Shown here one piece after another: positions 1-12,835 of a stretch of 64,000 nucleotides of DNA. The translations under genes were made by a program, and so were the position numbers. Every line of letters starts with the position of its first letter. The first letter of the stretch is position 1. The DNA is from Liolophura sinensis (lineage: Eukaryota > Mollusca > Polyplacophora > Chitonida > Chitonidae): NCBI RefSeq assembly GCF_032854445.1, contig NC_088304.1, positions 4,526,001 through 4,590,000 of the forward strand. Direction: 5' to 3'. Under the pieces are notes generated by a model. That model was given only the letters and a program-made list of their open reading frames with translations, had not been told where the DNA came from and searched no databases.

Positions 1-1028
1 ACTGTGTGCGGGAGGTTGTTGTGGTTGGGTGGGGAGTGGAGGTTAGGAGAGGTGCATATCATTTATTATTTATACCTATGTGAAATGTCAGGAATTCCAT
101 CACTGATAAAAGTGCTATTTCACGTGTGGGATATCACTTGTGCTGTTACATTTTGATATTTCACACCCAGATGCCATGACATCAAAAAATAAACATTTTG
201 CTTTATGACGTTCAAATCTGAGCTCAGCGGGATGAGGACATAATACAAGTTTAGTGATCTTTTAATATTCGTACGTCATGTAACACGACACGAAGCATAC
301 AAGACATCACGTACGATGTCACGCTATATACAAGTCTGTGAAGGCCTACTAAAAAAGTCAATGTGAATATGAGAGTTACACCATACATTTCCATATTCTG
401 TTACTGAGTACTTGTATAACTTATAACACATGGCAGTATTACATATATCAGACAAAGTACTGTGGTACTCAAGGAGACCATTGAAAACAGAACTAGGTTC
501 CATGCCTATTATGTATAACTAATCTCTGGGGAATAACACATAATGAATGTCTGGCCCCGATAGCACAGTTGGTAGAGCGTTCGCTTCGGTAGCTGTAGAT
601 CCAGGGTCACTCCTGGATCGAGTCACACCTAAAACCTTAAAAGAGGAAGTTATAAATTCCTTGCTTGGCGTTTAGCATGAAGTGGATAGTTCAACGACTG
701 GTTGACCCATATCAATATAATGGCTCGGCGGCTTACTTGCCTTCGGTAAGGCATCTCAGTGAAGCAGCACTAGTTAAAAGAGCGGTGGAGGCACGAAGGG
801 AATCCGTCCTGCAACAGGGAGGCACGTTACATGCACACTAAGGATTTCTTCATTGTCATATGACAGTTGTTAAGCACAATGTTAAACCCCAAGCGCTCAT
901 GCACTCACATAATGAATGATATTAATCAAAATATACAGAACAAAATTTTCACAGTAATGCCTTCAGGAAGAGGTGTTTATGTCTGGCAGCTCACAGTATT
1001 AAATGTGAATCTTTTTTGTGTATTTTAG
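1..1028 (+). other. Intron upstream of first visible CFAP251 exon
   Basis: The segment ends in a polypyrimidine-like stretch and the acceptor TGTGTATTTTAG just before the exon at 1029. I therefore read it as intron of the CFAP251 gene, whose 5' exons are outside the window. Apart from a SINE (552-915) I see no coding signal here. Confidence 0.6.
552..915 (+). mobile_element. tRNA-derived SINE (family B), near full length
   Basis: The head looks like a tRNA promoter, with an A-box-like TAGCACAGTTGGTAGAGCG and a B-box-like GGATCGAGTC. A body of about 200 bp follows (TTTAGCATGAAGTGGATAG, CTTACTTGCCTTCGGTAAGG). It ends in the family tail TGTTAAACCCCAAGCGCTCA. The same head, body and tail recur at 2075, 46941 and 56419. 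It is non-coding and sits in an intron of CFAP251. Confidence 0.8.
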
Positions 1029-4000
1029 GATAGTAATTGGGAGTCGACAGTTTGAGAAAGGAAACCACATTTACAGCTGCACATATGACCCGAAGGGGGC
1101 GTTTCTAGGTAAAAGATTATGGATTAATTTTGTTGGACTGAAAATCTTGTCTAGTTCATTTTATAGTAGTCAGCTGGGATTACCTGTGAATGCGCAGTTG
1201 TCAGTGAAGTCATCACATGTGATGCTTGTTTCTTCTTCAGTTGATCTTCATTTATATTGAGCACTATAATATTGATTATGATAATGATTTATTTATTTTC
1301 TGAAGGAGACCAGTTAACTTTATTGCCATCACAGTTTAACAACTATAACTTCTGTTTCTTACCAGTCACGAAACTACATGCGATGTTCAGTATTAAGTTC
1401 AGTATTATTCTCATGCAATTCTAGACTCCACAGTTTCCATTACTCTCTGGACCTTGGTGGCAACAGGCGATTGAGAAACACTCTCTTCTCTGGTTGCTCA
1501 TCACGCTTGCTTCTGACTGCTTTTCTACCACTTATATGACGTATATGACATGCATGCAAAGTTCTCCATTAGACCAAAATTAAAATATTTTATGTTTGAT
1601 GTTATGCAACCCACCCTTCAAAAAGGCCTCGACAGAAATTCTTTTTTCATGTTTTTTACAGATGCCCAATTTTTTTTATATTATTTCATTTAAAATGGGT
1701 TTTTTTTTTGCCGATCATTTGAAATGTCACTTTGTTTATACAGATGCTCTTTTGAGACATACAAATCTGAATATCCGATCTAAGGATGTCTTATTTTTAC
1801 TGATACGCGAAGACTGCTGCCATCCTTAGTCCGGACAACGTGCGCACCTGATTATGACATTGTATCTGTATTCAGCTACCCCATCGGCAAAGCTTGCTGC
1901 ATACGCAATACTTAATATCCAGATCCACTTATTGCATGGTCTGTCCACAAGCTAAGACATTTAAGCATCTTTTGCAATCACTGACACTTACCTTATTTCG
2001 ATATTTCTTCTGAAAATCTCAGTCAGATTCGAAAATAAGGTCTGCTTTGAGCTATGCATAGCGTGATACCGTCTACCTGATTGATGGTAGAGCGTCCTTT
2101 TCGGGAGCGATAGATCCAGGATCAATTCTAGGTCGAGTCACACCTAAGACTTTAAAAGAGGAAGTTGTAACTTCCTCACCTGGCGTTCAGCATATAGGGA
2201 TAGTGCAAAGATTAAAGAGCAGTGGAAATCCGTCCTGCTACAAGGAGGCACATCACATAAACCTTAAGGATGCCTTCGTCGTCATATGACTGAAAAATTG
2301 TTGCGTATGACGTTAAACCCCAAGCACTAACTCACTCACTCTACCGGACTGACCTGAATTGGTACGTCACTCACACTGACACTGAGAAAACTTTGGTGCA
2401 TAGAAACTATCTCTTTACTAGAACATCGTTTTGAAGTGGAAACAATGGTATTGACACTAGAAATGGCAGGTGCGTTTCTAAATAGATACAGGTTCTAATA
2501 CAAAGGCAAAGCTGATGCTCCATCCTTTAATCTTCATGCAACACAACATGATTTTGGCTGTCCTCTTCCTTATGTGTGCAGAAAGACTCCCTAAATCTCA
2601 CATAGTTCAATTAAAATTAAGAAACTTAGGAAAATGGCAACATATTTCTCAGTATGGATTTTGTTTTACTAGGCCACGAGGTCCCGTTTCACTCCGTCAA
2701 GAGTATCAGCTTGACAGGATTTTGGCTATATTTTCACAGGCTGGCCTGAAAATGCTAGCACGAATTGTTGACTTAAATTGCTTTAATAGTACTCATAAAA
2801 GTCTTTAGCAAATGTTTACTTGTTAGTTTTATTGTAAAGATCTTAAAATATTTAATTTGAGAATTGTCAAATGTTGTGTGACGTAATATAGTACTGTTTT
2901 GATCAGTGTTGAGGAAGTTTATTTGTGATAAATCATTTGAACAGGATTCTATGATTGTTCTTCCGTTCTGTGGAGAAAAAAAGCCCCCCCCCCCAAAAAA
3001 AAACCTGTCTACCCTCTTTTGTTATGAACGGCTTGTAACATCAAACAAACAATATTTTAATTTTGGTCTTAACTTGCCAAACTTGGTTTACTCTGAGTAC
3101 TCAGGTTTTCTCCATCCATAATACTGGCTGCCATGATATATATTGAAATAATCAAATAAATAAATAAATCCAGTAATTATTAGACTTATATGTGTACCTA
3201 TATTTTTGTCCTATCCAGCTGTTGGGTTTGCCAATGGAAGTGTGAGGATTCTAGATGCTATTTCGTTGGATGAAGAGACGGAGGAAGTGTTGCGATATTC
3301 ACGTGACACAGTGACACACATTGTCTTCTCTCATGACTCCCAGTATCTGGCCACAGCTGTAAGTATATAACATGGAGGACTTGATATTCACGTGACACAG
3401 TGACACACATTGTCTTCTTTCATGACTCCCAGTATCTGGCCACAGCTGTAAGTATATAACACGGAGGACTTGATAATTCAAGTGACACAGTGACACACAT
3501 TGTCTTCTCTCATGGCTCCCAGTATCTGATCACAGCTGTAAGTATATAGCATGGAGGACTTGATATTCACGTGACACAGTGACACACATTGTCTTCTCTC
3601 ATGACTCCCAGTATCTGGCCACAGCTGTAAGTATATAACATGGAGGACTTGATATTCACGTGACACAGTGACACACATTGTCTTCTCTCATGACTCCCAG
3701 TATCTGGCCACAGCTGTAAGTATATAACATGGAGGACTTGATATTCACGTGACACAGTGACACACATTGTCTTCTCTCATGACTCCCAGTATCTGATCAC
3801 AGCTGTAAGTATATAGCATAAAGGTCTTGATATTCACATAACACAGTGACACACATTGTCTTCTCTCATGACTCCCAGTATCTGGCCACAGCTGTAAGTA
3901 TATAGCATGGAGGACTTGATAATTCACGTGACACAGTGACACACATTGTCTTCTCTCACAACACCCAGTATCTGGCCATAGCTGTTAGTAAATAGCATGA

Positions 4001-7000
4001 AGGTCTTGATATTCACGTGACACAGTGAAACACTAAAGGGAGTCATGAGATTTCCTTTCAGTTGTAGAATTGTGGACTTAAACCCCAGAGGTTACTGGTT
4101 CAAATAACCAGCTGTTAAGCCCCATCACAGGAACACATGGATTTAAGCCTGGGATCTCATTGCACGGTCAGCGGCTGATTGGCTGACTTTAGAGCACTGC
4201 CCATGGTAACCTTTTCCAGCAGATGAAATATGGCCAATCGGTCAGTCAGTCAGTTTCCTCATCTTTACCATTACAGGATGCTGAGTATACAGTGACTGTG
4301 TTTAAGCGTGATCTCTACAATGAGACTTTCCCTTACCAGTATGTAGGCAGATACAGGGCCCATTACAAGCTCATCAAGGATATCATGTTTGGAATTCAGC
4401 TGGATTCTAATTTCCCCAGGCTACTCTCTCTGGGAGAGGACAGAGTTCTGGTATGTACTAGCAAACTAATAATCTTTTTTAAAGCATGTCATTTTCAAAT
4501 TTTGTAAATGTCACAAAAAATGACTGGCTTAACTTTGGAGAATTTATTTATTTATGCTGAAGACTGAACAGAGATGACAACATCTGTATATGTGTATGGC
4601 CGTGTAACCTACTACTCAACATATGTTTTCCATTGATTAGTTTCTAAGCTGGGTTAGGATTATGTGTATATAAATATGAAGTTAGTCTATATGTTAACAA
4701 TGTGTGTGTTTTATTCCAAGATTAACAAATATTCTCATCATCATGCAAACATCAGTTTTCCCTGTTATCAGTGGACAGCAGCAGTAAATATTCAAGGAAA
4801 TGAGCGATTTATTAATTGAATAATTGAATAATTTGATCACATTTCAGGTGGAGTATGATTTAGAGAATTCCACAGATGGCCTGAAGATCCTCAGCTCTGA
4901 CAGAATAGAACAAAGTGCCATTCCTACCTGTATGGAATGGTATCCTCCAATCACCAAGGAGAACTTCATCCTTACAGCCAATGACCAGGTAAGAGATGGA
5001 CCATTTGTGTTTTAGAGGGGTGTAGGGTAGGCTCTGATGAGCAGTAGGAACAGTTGTATGAATTAGTTCTTGTGATTCCTCAAAGAAATAATGTTGTTTA
5101 TACGCTAAGCAATTTGTGAGATAAATGTCTCCTTTTCTGCTGTAAAAGTGATCACAAGAGGATTGCTTCAACTTTCTTTCTCTTGATTCATGAAAAATTG
5201 TTCTCTTCATTTTGGATTAAGATTGCTTAAGTAATCTCTGTTTTCTAAGAATCCAGTGTTAATGCTTCTCCCATAGTTGTGTGATTTTGTGTTCTTTTCT
5301 GTTGCAGTTTAAATATAAACTGTACAATGCCACCACAAAGATGTGCAGGAAAACATTACTTGGTCCTGCATATGGTTCGCCCATAAAGAAGTAAGATTTC
5401 TTTATGAAAACAACCCTAAGTATTTAAACATCATTATTTGGTTTAGTGTACTTGTAAAAACTTGAAACAATGTATATTGAAATTGTGTAGTCAAAATTGT
5501 TACATTTTTATTTTACAGATCTAGATTTACAGATCTCTAAACTACAGATTATATTCACCAGCTGTAGACTATATTTACTGTCATTATGTTTTTCCTTCAT
5601 GTGCATATTTAATTGGTTGGGCATACTACCTTCAGACTGTGTGTCATCCCGACTGCAGATGAAATCAACGACAAGCGATATCTGGCTTACATAACCAAGG
5701 ACAAAGTCGGCCTTCAGATTTTCCCACTGGATGGGAACCCACACAACTCTATGGCTCTGATTGCACATCCTGGAGGGGTATGTGAGCTTTTCATATATTT
5801 CCTGACATTTTCCCCCATCAGGAATTTTCTTTCCTATCGGGAATCTTCCGAGAACTTTTCCCCATCAAATATTTTCCCTAATTTCTTTCCCATCAGGAAC
5901 CTTCCCTTTAGGATCTTTTCCCCAGCGGTAACCTTCTCTGACTTCTTTTCCCCATAGGGAATCTTCCCTGCCCCTTTCTCCATCATGAATCTTCCCTGAC
6001 TTCTCTCCCCATCAATAATCTTCCCTGACTTATCTCCACATGAGGAATCTTCCCTGACTTCTCACCCCATCATGAATCTTCCCTGACTTTTCTTCCCATC
6101 ATGAATCTTCCCTGACTTCTCACCCCACCATGAATCTTCCCTGACTTCTCACCCCATCATGAGTCTTCCCTGACTTCTCACCTCATCATGAATCTTCCCT
6201 GACCTCTCCCCATCATGAATCTTCCCTGACTTCTCACCCCATCATGAATCTTCCCTGACTTCTCTCCACATCAGGAATCTTCCCTGACTTCTCACCTCAT
6301 CATGAATCTTCCCTGACTTCTCACCCCATCATGAATCTTCCCTGACTTCTCTCCCCATCATGAATCTTCCCTGACTTCTTACCCCGTCATGAATCTTCCC
6401 TGACTTCTCACCTCATCATGAATCTTCCCTGACTTCTCTCCCCATCAATAATCTTCCCTGACTTATCTCCACATGAGGAATCTTCCCTGACTTCTCACCC
6501 CATCATGAATCTTCCCTGATTTTTCTTCCCATCATGAATCTTCCCTGACTTCTCACCCCACCATGAATCTTCCCTGATTTCTCACCCCATCATGAGTCTT
6601 CCCTGACTTCTCACCTCATCATGAATCTTCCCTGACCTCTCCCCATCATGAATCTTCCCTGACTTCTCACCCCATCATGAATCTTCCCTGACTTCTCTCC
6701 ACATCAGGAATCTTCCCTGACTTCTCTCCTCATCGGGAATCTTCCCTGACTTCTCACCTCATCATGAATCTTCCCTGACTTCTCACCCCATCATGAATCT
6801 TCCCTGACTTCTCTCCCCATCATGAATCTTCCCTGACTTCTCTCCCCATCATGAATCTTCGCTGACTTCTCACCCCATCATGAATCTTCCCTGACTTCTC
6901 ACCTCATCATGAATCTTCGCTGACTTCTCTCCCCATCATGAATCTTCCCTGACTTCTCACCTCATCATGAATCTTCCCTGACTTCTCTCCACATCATGAA

Positions 7001-10000
7001 TCTTCCCTGACTTCTCTCCCCATCATGAATCTTCCATGACTTCTTCCCAATCATGTCAATCAGGAATCTTCCCTGATCATTTTTCACTTTAAGAATTGTC
7101 TGTGACTTTTTTTTATATCAGGGATCTACCCTGAACTTGTTCCAATTTAGGCTACAATCAGAATCTAAAGTAACATCACAGTGCTTATTTTTTTGTACTG
7201 GAAGTTGAAATTTGCTTTATGAGGTGGTCACAGTTTTATGTTAAATTAGGTCTAAGATGTCTAAAATCATATTTCAAACTTTTTGCTACAAAGACAGCAA
7301 CAGCTTTTGTAAAACCTGAAACCTGTCTACCGTTGTTGGTGTGAACAGTTCTTTGAAGACAGCTCAATAACAACTGTGTTGTTGATTGTAGGCCTCTAAT
7401 ATGGCAGTGAGCCATGACGGTAAATACCTGTTCACAGTTGGGGGAGCTGATGCGACATTACACATGTGGTACATCAACATCAAGTAAGTTGTGTAGTGTG
7501 GCAAGAAATAAACTCAGGATAACTGAGTTGTGTAGCATGGCAAGAAATAAACTCAGGACAACTGAGTTGTGTAGCATGGCAAGAAATAAACTCAGGACAA
7601 CTGAGTTGTGTAGCATGGCAAGAAATAAACTCAAGAAACAACTGAGTTGTCTTTGTTATGTTAGTTAGGCCACCGTTAAAAATATGTCTGCTGGGCTTAA
7701 CCTGACTGACCCTCCAAACAAGGGATCCTACTGTTAGCTTTTTTTTTCATTTTTGTATGTATTTGCTGGGAATTGTGAAATCTTTGCCCACTGCATATAT
7801 ATCTCTGCTGATGTGTGTATTAGTGTTTCACTTAAATACTGGCAGAGATGTGATACATTTCAAGTTGCCTAAAAAGTGTGATATTTTTGCTGACCATAGC
7901 ATGATATTCCTGCTGGCTTGTGTAATGTTGATGTGACTTACTGAGTGTGATACTTGTTGCCCCACAGCGCTCTGGAAGCACAGGCCAGCGTGGGTGGGAA
8001 GGACTTGATCCCTTTTTACGGTTTACTTGATGGAGGTCGTGACGGGGAGCTGTTTGCTGAATTGGAAGACTACTTCTACTATGCGCAGATCAGGAAGTAA
8101 GTTCTGACTGTTACGTTACTGCTCAGTTGTACAAGCTTTCTGATCCTCAGACCACCTCAAGGCCACCCGTGACCCACTAGGTTATCATCAGCCTGTGGTA
8201 TGTAAGCCTGGTTATAGGCTGAAGTTGGCTTGTACAAGTCCTGGCCCTACATGTAGGTCTCTACAAGCATCTGAATCACAAGTCACATGCATATGGCAAG
8301 TTAAGTTCTATGGCTTTTAAACAGGTGTATTTCTGTGACAGCTTTACTTGCAATTAGCTAACCTGTGTTAAAAATAACTTCAGTCAGGCACGTGTACAAT
8401 GCAATACAAGACTTTTTTTATTTTCAGATTTTAAAAGAGATGAGCTTGTATTGTTATGAGCTAGTGTCTCAGACGTTTAAAGCAAATTGCAATTGAGAAC
8501 ATGACTTAGCTAGCCGGCTTTAAACCAATGATTTGACCCAGACTTTCTGTGTTACAGCCAAGGTGTGAACACGATGGACACACGTATGGTGGACATCAAG
8601 ATCCCGCTGTCAGAGGTGCCATTTGTGATGAGAGCGATGGGATTTTACCCTTCTGAACAAGAGGTATTAAACAGAACTGATTCGGTGGCCTAATGGTTAG
8701 AGTGTCTGCTTCGAAGTCGGGAGGCCTGGAATTAAACCTGGGTCAGGTTATACCGTGGACCATAAAGATGGTACTTGTTGCTGTCTCACTTGGGGCTCAG
8801 CAGTAAGATGTTAGAGGAAGGAAACAGCACTGATTTGCCTGGTGTCACTATAATGTGGCTAGGTGGGGTGTCATGTCTGTTGTCTTCAGCATGATACTTC
8901 AGTGGCAGAAGGGCTTTGGCCGAATGGACCTGCCACAATATTTGTAGCCCCACCTAAATGTCTTCTGATCATATGACTGAAAAATCGTTAAGCACAGTAT
9001 AAAACCAAAGCATTCATGCATACATGCAGGAAGTAAATTTATGATGGCAACAATTCATACCAGAAGGTGGAAGGCTACGTGATAATCAGATTTCATATGG
9101 TTTAGCAAGCAATCTTTCAAGCAGCAATTGCATCTTGATGGGGTAAGAATGGGTTATTGTGAGATGCCAGGAACCCAGGTAATTGTGTAGAGAGGAAGAC
9201 ATAAACTGTGTCTACATTGTGAGAGAAGTAGGGGGAAATGAGAGCAAATGTCCTTTCTTAGAATGATTTGTTACAAACTTTACTTCTATAAATTGTGGTT
9301 ATGTTGTTAATTGGGTAAGAAATATATTTTGTTTTTGTTTTACTTCCCATTCCATTCTAAAAGCAATTGATAGACATAATGTTGCAGGAAGAATGGAAGA
9401 ATTAACATTTGTAGCCAATGTGTCAAATTGTACTCAGTGCAACAATATTGTTCAAATGTGTTTTCTTGATTGACTGTCTGAAAATGTCTATTCAACAATA
9501 CATGTATTTTTAAAATTTATTAGAAGTTTTTTTAGACACAGTTTTCAGTGTTGTTGCATTTTTTCAAGTCCACCTCATGGTGTGGCTTCCTCTCTGGTTA
9601 GATGTAGGAAGATCTGCCAGCAATCTGCGGATGGTTGAAGGGTTCTCTCCTGGGCTCTGTGTCTTAACACCGTAAAGCTGGCTATGTCGTATAAGTGAAA
9701 TACTCTTGGGTACAGCATAAAATGCCAATCAGATAGATAACTTAAATTAAAATATGTGTGACCCCAGCTTTTGATTGTTGAATGTTGATTCTAAACATGA
9801 ACATTACAGATTCTTTTATGATGTTGTGACAGTATACATATCTTAAACAATGTTGTGAGAATATCTTATAGTGTTCTGTAACTATGTAAGAGACTATAGA
9901 AGGAAAGAAAAGAAAATTGATTTTATATTGTTGGGATCATCTGTTATTGTTTTGACTTTCATGTGGTTGATTTGATTGCAGATTGAGGACATGCTGAATG

Positions 10001-11247
10001 AGGTGAAGTTCAGCCAGTATGTGGAGACAGGAGAGTTTGTGGATGATATTGACCTGGGAGACTTCATCAAATGTAAGATACCTCCTCAGCACATTAGATC
10101 AACAGGGGACTTTGAGTCATTAGCTGCGTGAAACTTGAAACAGTATTTGTTGTGGGTGGGATGGTAGCGTGGACTTTGTGAGGGAGGTACTTGTGTTTCA
10201 GTTGCTTTAACCAATACATGAGGCATCTGAAAATCCCTTGCCTCATTATTTTCGTGACTTTCGAAGCAGTTATTGGATGTGGGTGTACATCTAGAGCTGT
10301 TTAGGGGGTTGTACATGGACTGTTGCAATTACCATACACATAGAGCTCATCACATGCATTGCATGTGGAAAATCCTGTCATTTTTTAGTGAGGGAGTGTT
10401 GGTTTTACATCAGGCATTCGGACTTCTGAGTAGTTTGTCTTGGTTTGTGGCTATCATCAAAGTGTTTTAGGGTAATTTGGAGGTACAGTTGACATCACAT
10501 GCAAATCACTTTATAGACCATATCATATTTATCTTGGTATGTGGTATTTTGGTGTATAACCTTGCTGGCATGAGAATGGATGGATGGATGGATGATGTTG
10601 TGAGATTGGTTGATGTGCTTGATGTACTGATTGTTAACCTCTCCCTCCAGTGTACATCAACCACCGACCAGCTTTCGGGCTCTCAACGAACAAACTTGCC
10701 TGGGCCTTTGAGAAGTTAGGACTGCCATCAGAGTATGGCTATTCCGTGGACAGGGGTGATCTTCTGGATATCTTGCAAACCAAAGGTGGGCAAATTTTGT
10801 CAACATAACTCTATCATATACGCCAGTGTTAAATATTATAATGGTTATCCTACTCTTCCCTGAACCTTCCAATACTGAACATTTTTAATGTTCACTAAAC
10901 CCACAACACAGTGCCTTGGATTTGAACTCTCAACCTCATTGTGTGCTGATATCATGTCAAACAACTTCAAAAGCTGAGTAGTTTTGAGTAGTATGATACT
11001 ATGCGGTATTGTTTCATATTTGCAACCCTCAGGTGAGCACATGACAGAGATTGAGTTAGCAGAGTACCTGACCACACTGATGGGCTTCAATGAGGAAGGG
11101 GGTAGCAGTGAGCTCCACGAATTTGACCCCACCACTGCCGGGGATTTACTTGATGCTAACCTGCCCGTACAGATCAATGCCGGACTGTTCGCACAGGAGA
11201 TCCTTGGATTTTCCATGATGGGTGAAGATGCGACTTCGGCTAGCTGA
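1029..11247 (+). CDS. CFAP251: Cilia- and flagella-associated protein 251 (WDR66), C-terminal part
   Basis: CFAP251 is a WD-repeat protein of the calmodulin- and spoke-associated complex at the base of radial spoke 3 in motile cilia. Twelve exons are visible: 1029-1108, 3219-3358, 4277-4450, 4848-4988, 5308-5390, 5636-5777, 7392-7483, 7968-8096, 8558-8663, 9982-10072, 10651-10785 and 11033-11247. All have AG/GT borders and matching phases, giving 508 residues before TGA. WD-type blades are seen as [42 protein letters not shown] and [20 protein letters not shown]. The C-terminal part is the EF-hand-like region typical of WDR66 ([29 protein letters not shown]). The 5' exons are left of the window. 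Three of its introns carry tandem arrays that begin at or near the donor. Recognition is by remembered similarity to vertebrate WDR66 and is strong over the last 400 residues. Confidence 0.9.
2075..2343 (+). mobile_element. SINE family B copy, internally shortened
   Basis: It resembles the element at 552 (GGTAGAGCG, GATCCAGGATCAATTCTAGG, AAAAGAGGAAGTTGTAAC) and ends with CGTTAAACCCCAAGCACTAA. The middle section containing the ACTTGCCTTCGGTAAGG block is missing. It lies in a CFAP251 intron. Confidence 0.75.
3104..3169 (+). mobile_element. SINE family A, 3' tail fragment
   Basis: The fragment has TCCATCCATAATACTGGCTG and ends in AATCAAATAAATAAATAAAT, matching only the 3' end of the family A SINEs such as the copy at 15145. 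It lies about 50 bp upstream of the CFAP251 acceptor at 3218. Confidence 0.55.
3301..4030 (+). repeat. 89-bp tandem array copying an exon tail plus 5' splice site
   Basis: Eight units of 89-90 bp begin at about 3301, 3390, 3480, 3569, 3658, 3747, 3836 and 3926, with a partial one at 4014. The first unit is the real last 58 nt of the CFAP251 exon 3219-3358 plus its donor. Each later unit repeats the exon tail (coding [18 protein letters not shown]), the donor context ACAGCTGTAAGTATATA and about 31 nt of intron. Only the first donor keeps the reading frame, because the retained intron has an in-frame stop right after the donor. Units are over about 90% alike by eye. Confidence 0.95.
5790..7070 (+). 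repeat. 29-bp minisatellite in CFAP251 intron
   Basis: About 40 degenerate units carry the core AATCTTCCCTGACTTCTC followed by (A/T)CCCCATCATG. The array begins within about 20-60 bp of the donor at 5778. A block containing the rare variant ATCAATAATCTTCCCTGACT occurs at 6011 and again at 6444, so a segment of about 433 bp holding many units was itself duplicated. Confidence 0.95.
7486..7660 (+). repeat. 39-bp tandem array starting at a 5' splice site
   Basis: Units of 39 bp start at 7487, 7526, 7565 and 7604 with the core AGTTGTGTAG(C/T)(A/G)TGGCAAG. The first unit starts inside the donor GTAAGTTGTGTAG of the CFAP251 exon ending at 7483. The later units carry ACTGAGTTGTGTAG in place of the donor. 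Confidence 0.9.
8681..9028 (+). mobile_element. tRNA-derived SINE, family B variant body
   Basis: The head TTCGGTGGCCTAATGGTTAG and AAACCTGGGTC resembles a tRNA promoter. The body differs from the copy at 552 (CACTTGGGGCTCAGCAGTAAG), but the tail GATCATATGACTGAAAAATC and AAACCAAAGCATTCATGCA matches. The minus-strand element at 34315 has the same body. The insertion is 17 bp after the CFAP251 donor at 8664. Confidence 0.75.
9567..9746 (+). mobile_element. SINE family A copy, 5'-truncated and diverged
   Basis: It starts at TGGCTTCCTCTCTGG, followed by GGAAGATCTGCCAGCAATCTGCGG and GTATAAGTGAAATACTCTTGGGTAC, and ends in GCCAATCAGATAGATAA. The many differences from the copy at 42261 suggest an old insertion. 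Confidence 0.7.
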
Positions 11248-12835
11248 ACACGACTCAGACCAGCTGAACAGAAGATAAAAGCTAGTTTTCAACGTGTACA
11301 TCTGCAATCGTCTTCTGTTTATCGTCACGTTAGGACATAATGCATTCAGTGACTTTTTCATCCAACACAGCCTAAAGTTTAGGTTTAATTCTTGTAAGTG
11401 ATTGAAGGAGAATAAATTCTCTGAAGTCGTATTCATTGGAGAGATGGATTTTCCAACATAAATTTCCAATGTGGTACAAAATGAAACGTTTGCGTAAAAA
11501 ATATGTGTCCATGTATATATTTTAAAGGGCAGTTGACATATTGCTGCCAAGACCCTTCTAAGATATCTCTTTAGTCTTTCCATCTGGATTTTACATACAT
11601 GTACATGTATTTGTGATTTTAGCCAGGGTCTGTGATAAGCTATTCTGTAGAATCCGTCCAAAATCCACTAAATGAAGCTCACAAGTTCTGCCTTGTGGAC
11701 ATGAACATTCGTGCACAAGTCTACAGATGTATATTTTGACTGTGATTTATCTTGTATTTGTATGACGTGTATATATTGTAAGATCAAATTTTTATTCTAC
11801 ATGTATAAATTATTATAACAAATGTCATTGAATTTGAGTGTTTCTTATTGGTTTGGGATGATGGAGCACACTGCCCTCCTTCTGTTGTTCGTTTGTTTGG
11901 GATTTTACGTTGTTTTCAGTCTTATTCCGGTGACATCATGATATGTGTCTACTTGTAGCAGATCAGTCCTGCTGCTGATAGATCTGTAGTGCTGCCTCAG
12001 TGGAACACCATGCTGAAGTAAGTGACACAGTCCCACCCAGTCACGTTATACTGACATCAGACCGACCAGTCCTTCGTTCATCCCTCTTTATATGCTGAGC
12101 AACAAGTGAGGTAGTGTCAAGAGTACTGATATTAAAGTCTTACATATGACTCCATTTCTGATTGAACAGGGTTTGCTAGTATGACACTAAATCCACAAAG
12201 ATTGCTAGTTTGACTAACAGGCAGAGGCAGACAGATCATATTACCACCATATCTAGTCTCAACAGTAGCTGGCTACCATTCACAAGTGATTATAACATAG
12301 TTGCCAATGACTGGGGGTTTACTCTGGCCACAATAGTTTCCTCCACCCATGACACTGACCACAGACCTAAATTTAGTATTCTAGAGTATGGCACTAATAG
12401 TGATCAATAAACTTAAGGCCCATCGCAAATAGGTGCCTTGATAATGTATGATTGCATTCACAACCCGTTTGATGAGTAAGGAAACAGGCATTGGAAATAT
12501 GCAGTAAATCTCATCTGAAATTCCATTCCAAAATTCTAAAATTTATACAGGACTGTACCAGTACCTGATTAAATGCACTTATGGCACTTTCCAAGATAAA
12601 AAAAAAAAAAAAATGGATAGTTTTCAAGATCCTAAATTTTTCATGAAAAATTCTAAAGTCTGTCCATGGACAAAAGCTTCCCATGCTTGTTTAAAGGGCT
12701 GGTTAAAAATGTTAACATTATACTCATACAACAGTACATGAATTCTTCACAAATAAACCCTTGATACAAATTACATTTTATCTCAGTTCAAAAATATCCA
12801 TACTTTAATCAGACATCACATACACATCATGCATT
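11248..12835. other. CFAP251 3' UTR and gap to RWDD4
   Basis: A polyadenylation signal AATAAA follows the CFAP251 stop at 11410-11415. The rest is AT-rich sequence with short poly-A runs (12599-12613). No further exon or element is recognised. Confidence 0.5.
11410..11415 (+). promoter_or_regulatory. Candidate CFAP251 polyadenylation signal
   Basis: AATAAA lies 163 bp after the TGA stop at 11245-11247 and is the first canonical signal on this strand. Confidence 0.5.

Noticed and set aside
552-640. A true tRNA gene
   Set aside because: A and B box-like words are present, but no proper cloverleaf, and the sequence continues into a repeated SINE body.
2515-2808. 97-codon open frame in a CFAP251 intron
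   Set aside because: No motif or family recognised and it lies in an intron; likely chance.
3301-4030. Array of direct repeats as a CRISPR-like array
   Set aside because: Repeats are contiguous with no unique spacers, and the unit is a copied eukaryotic exon tail.
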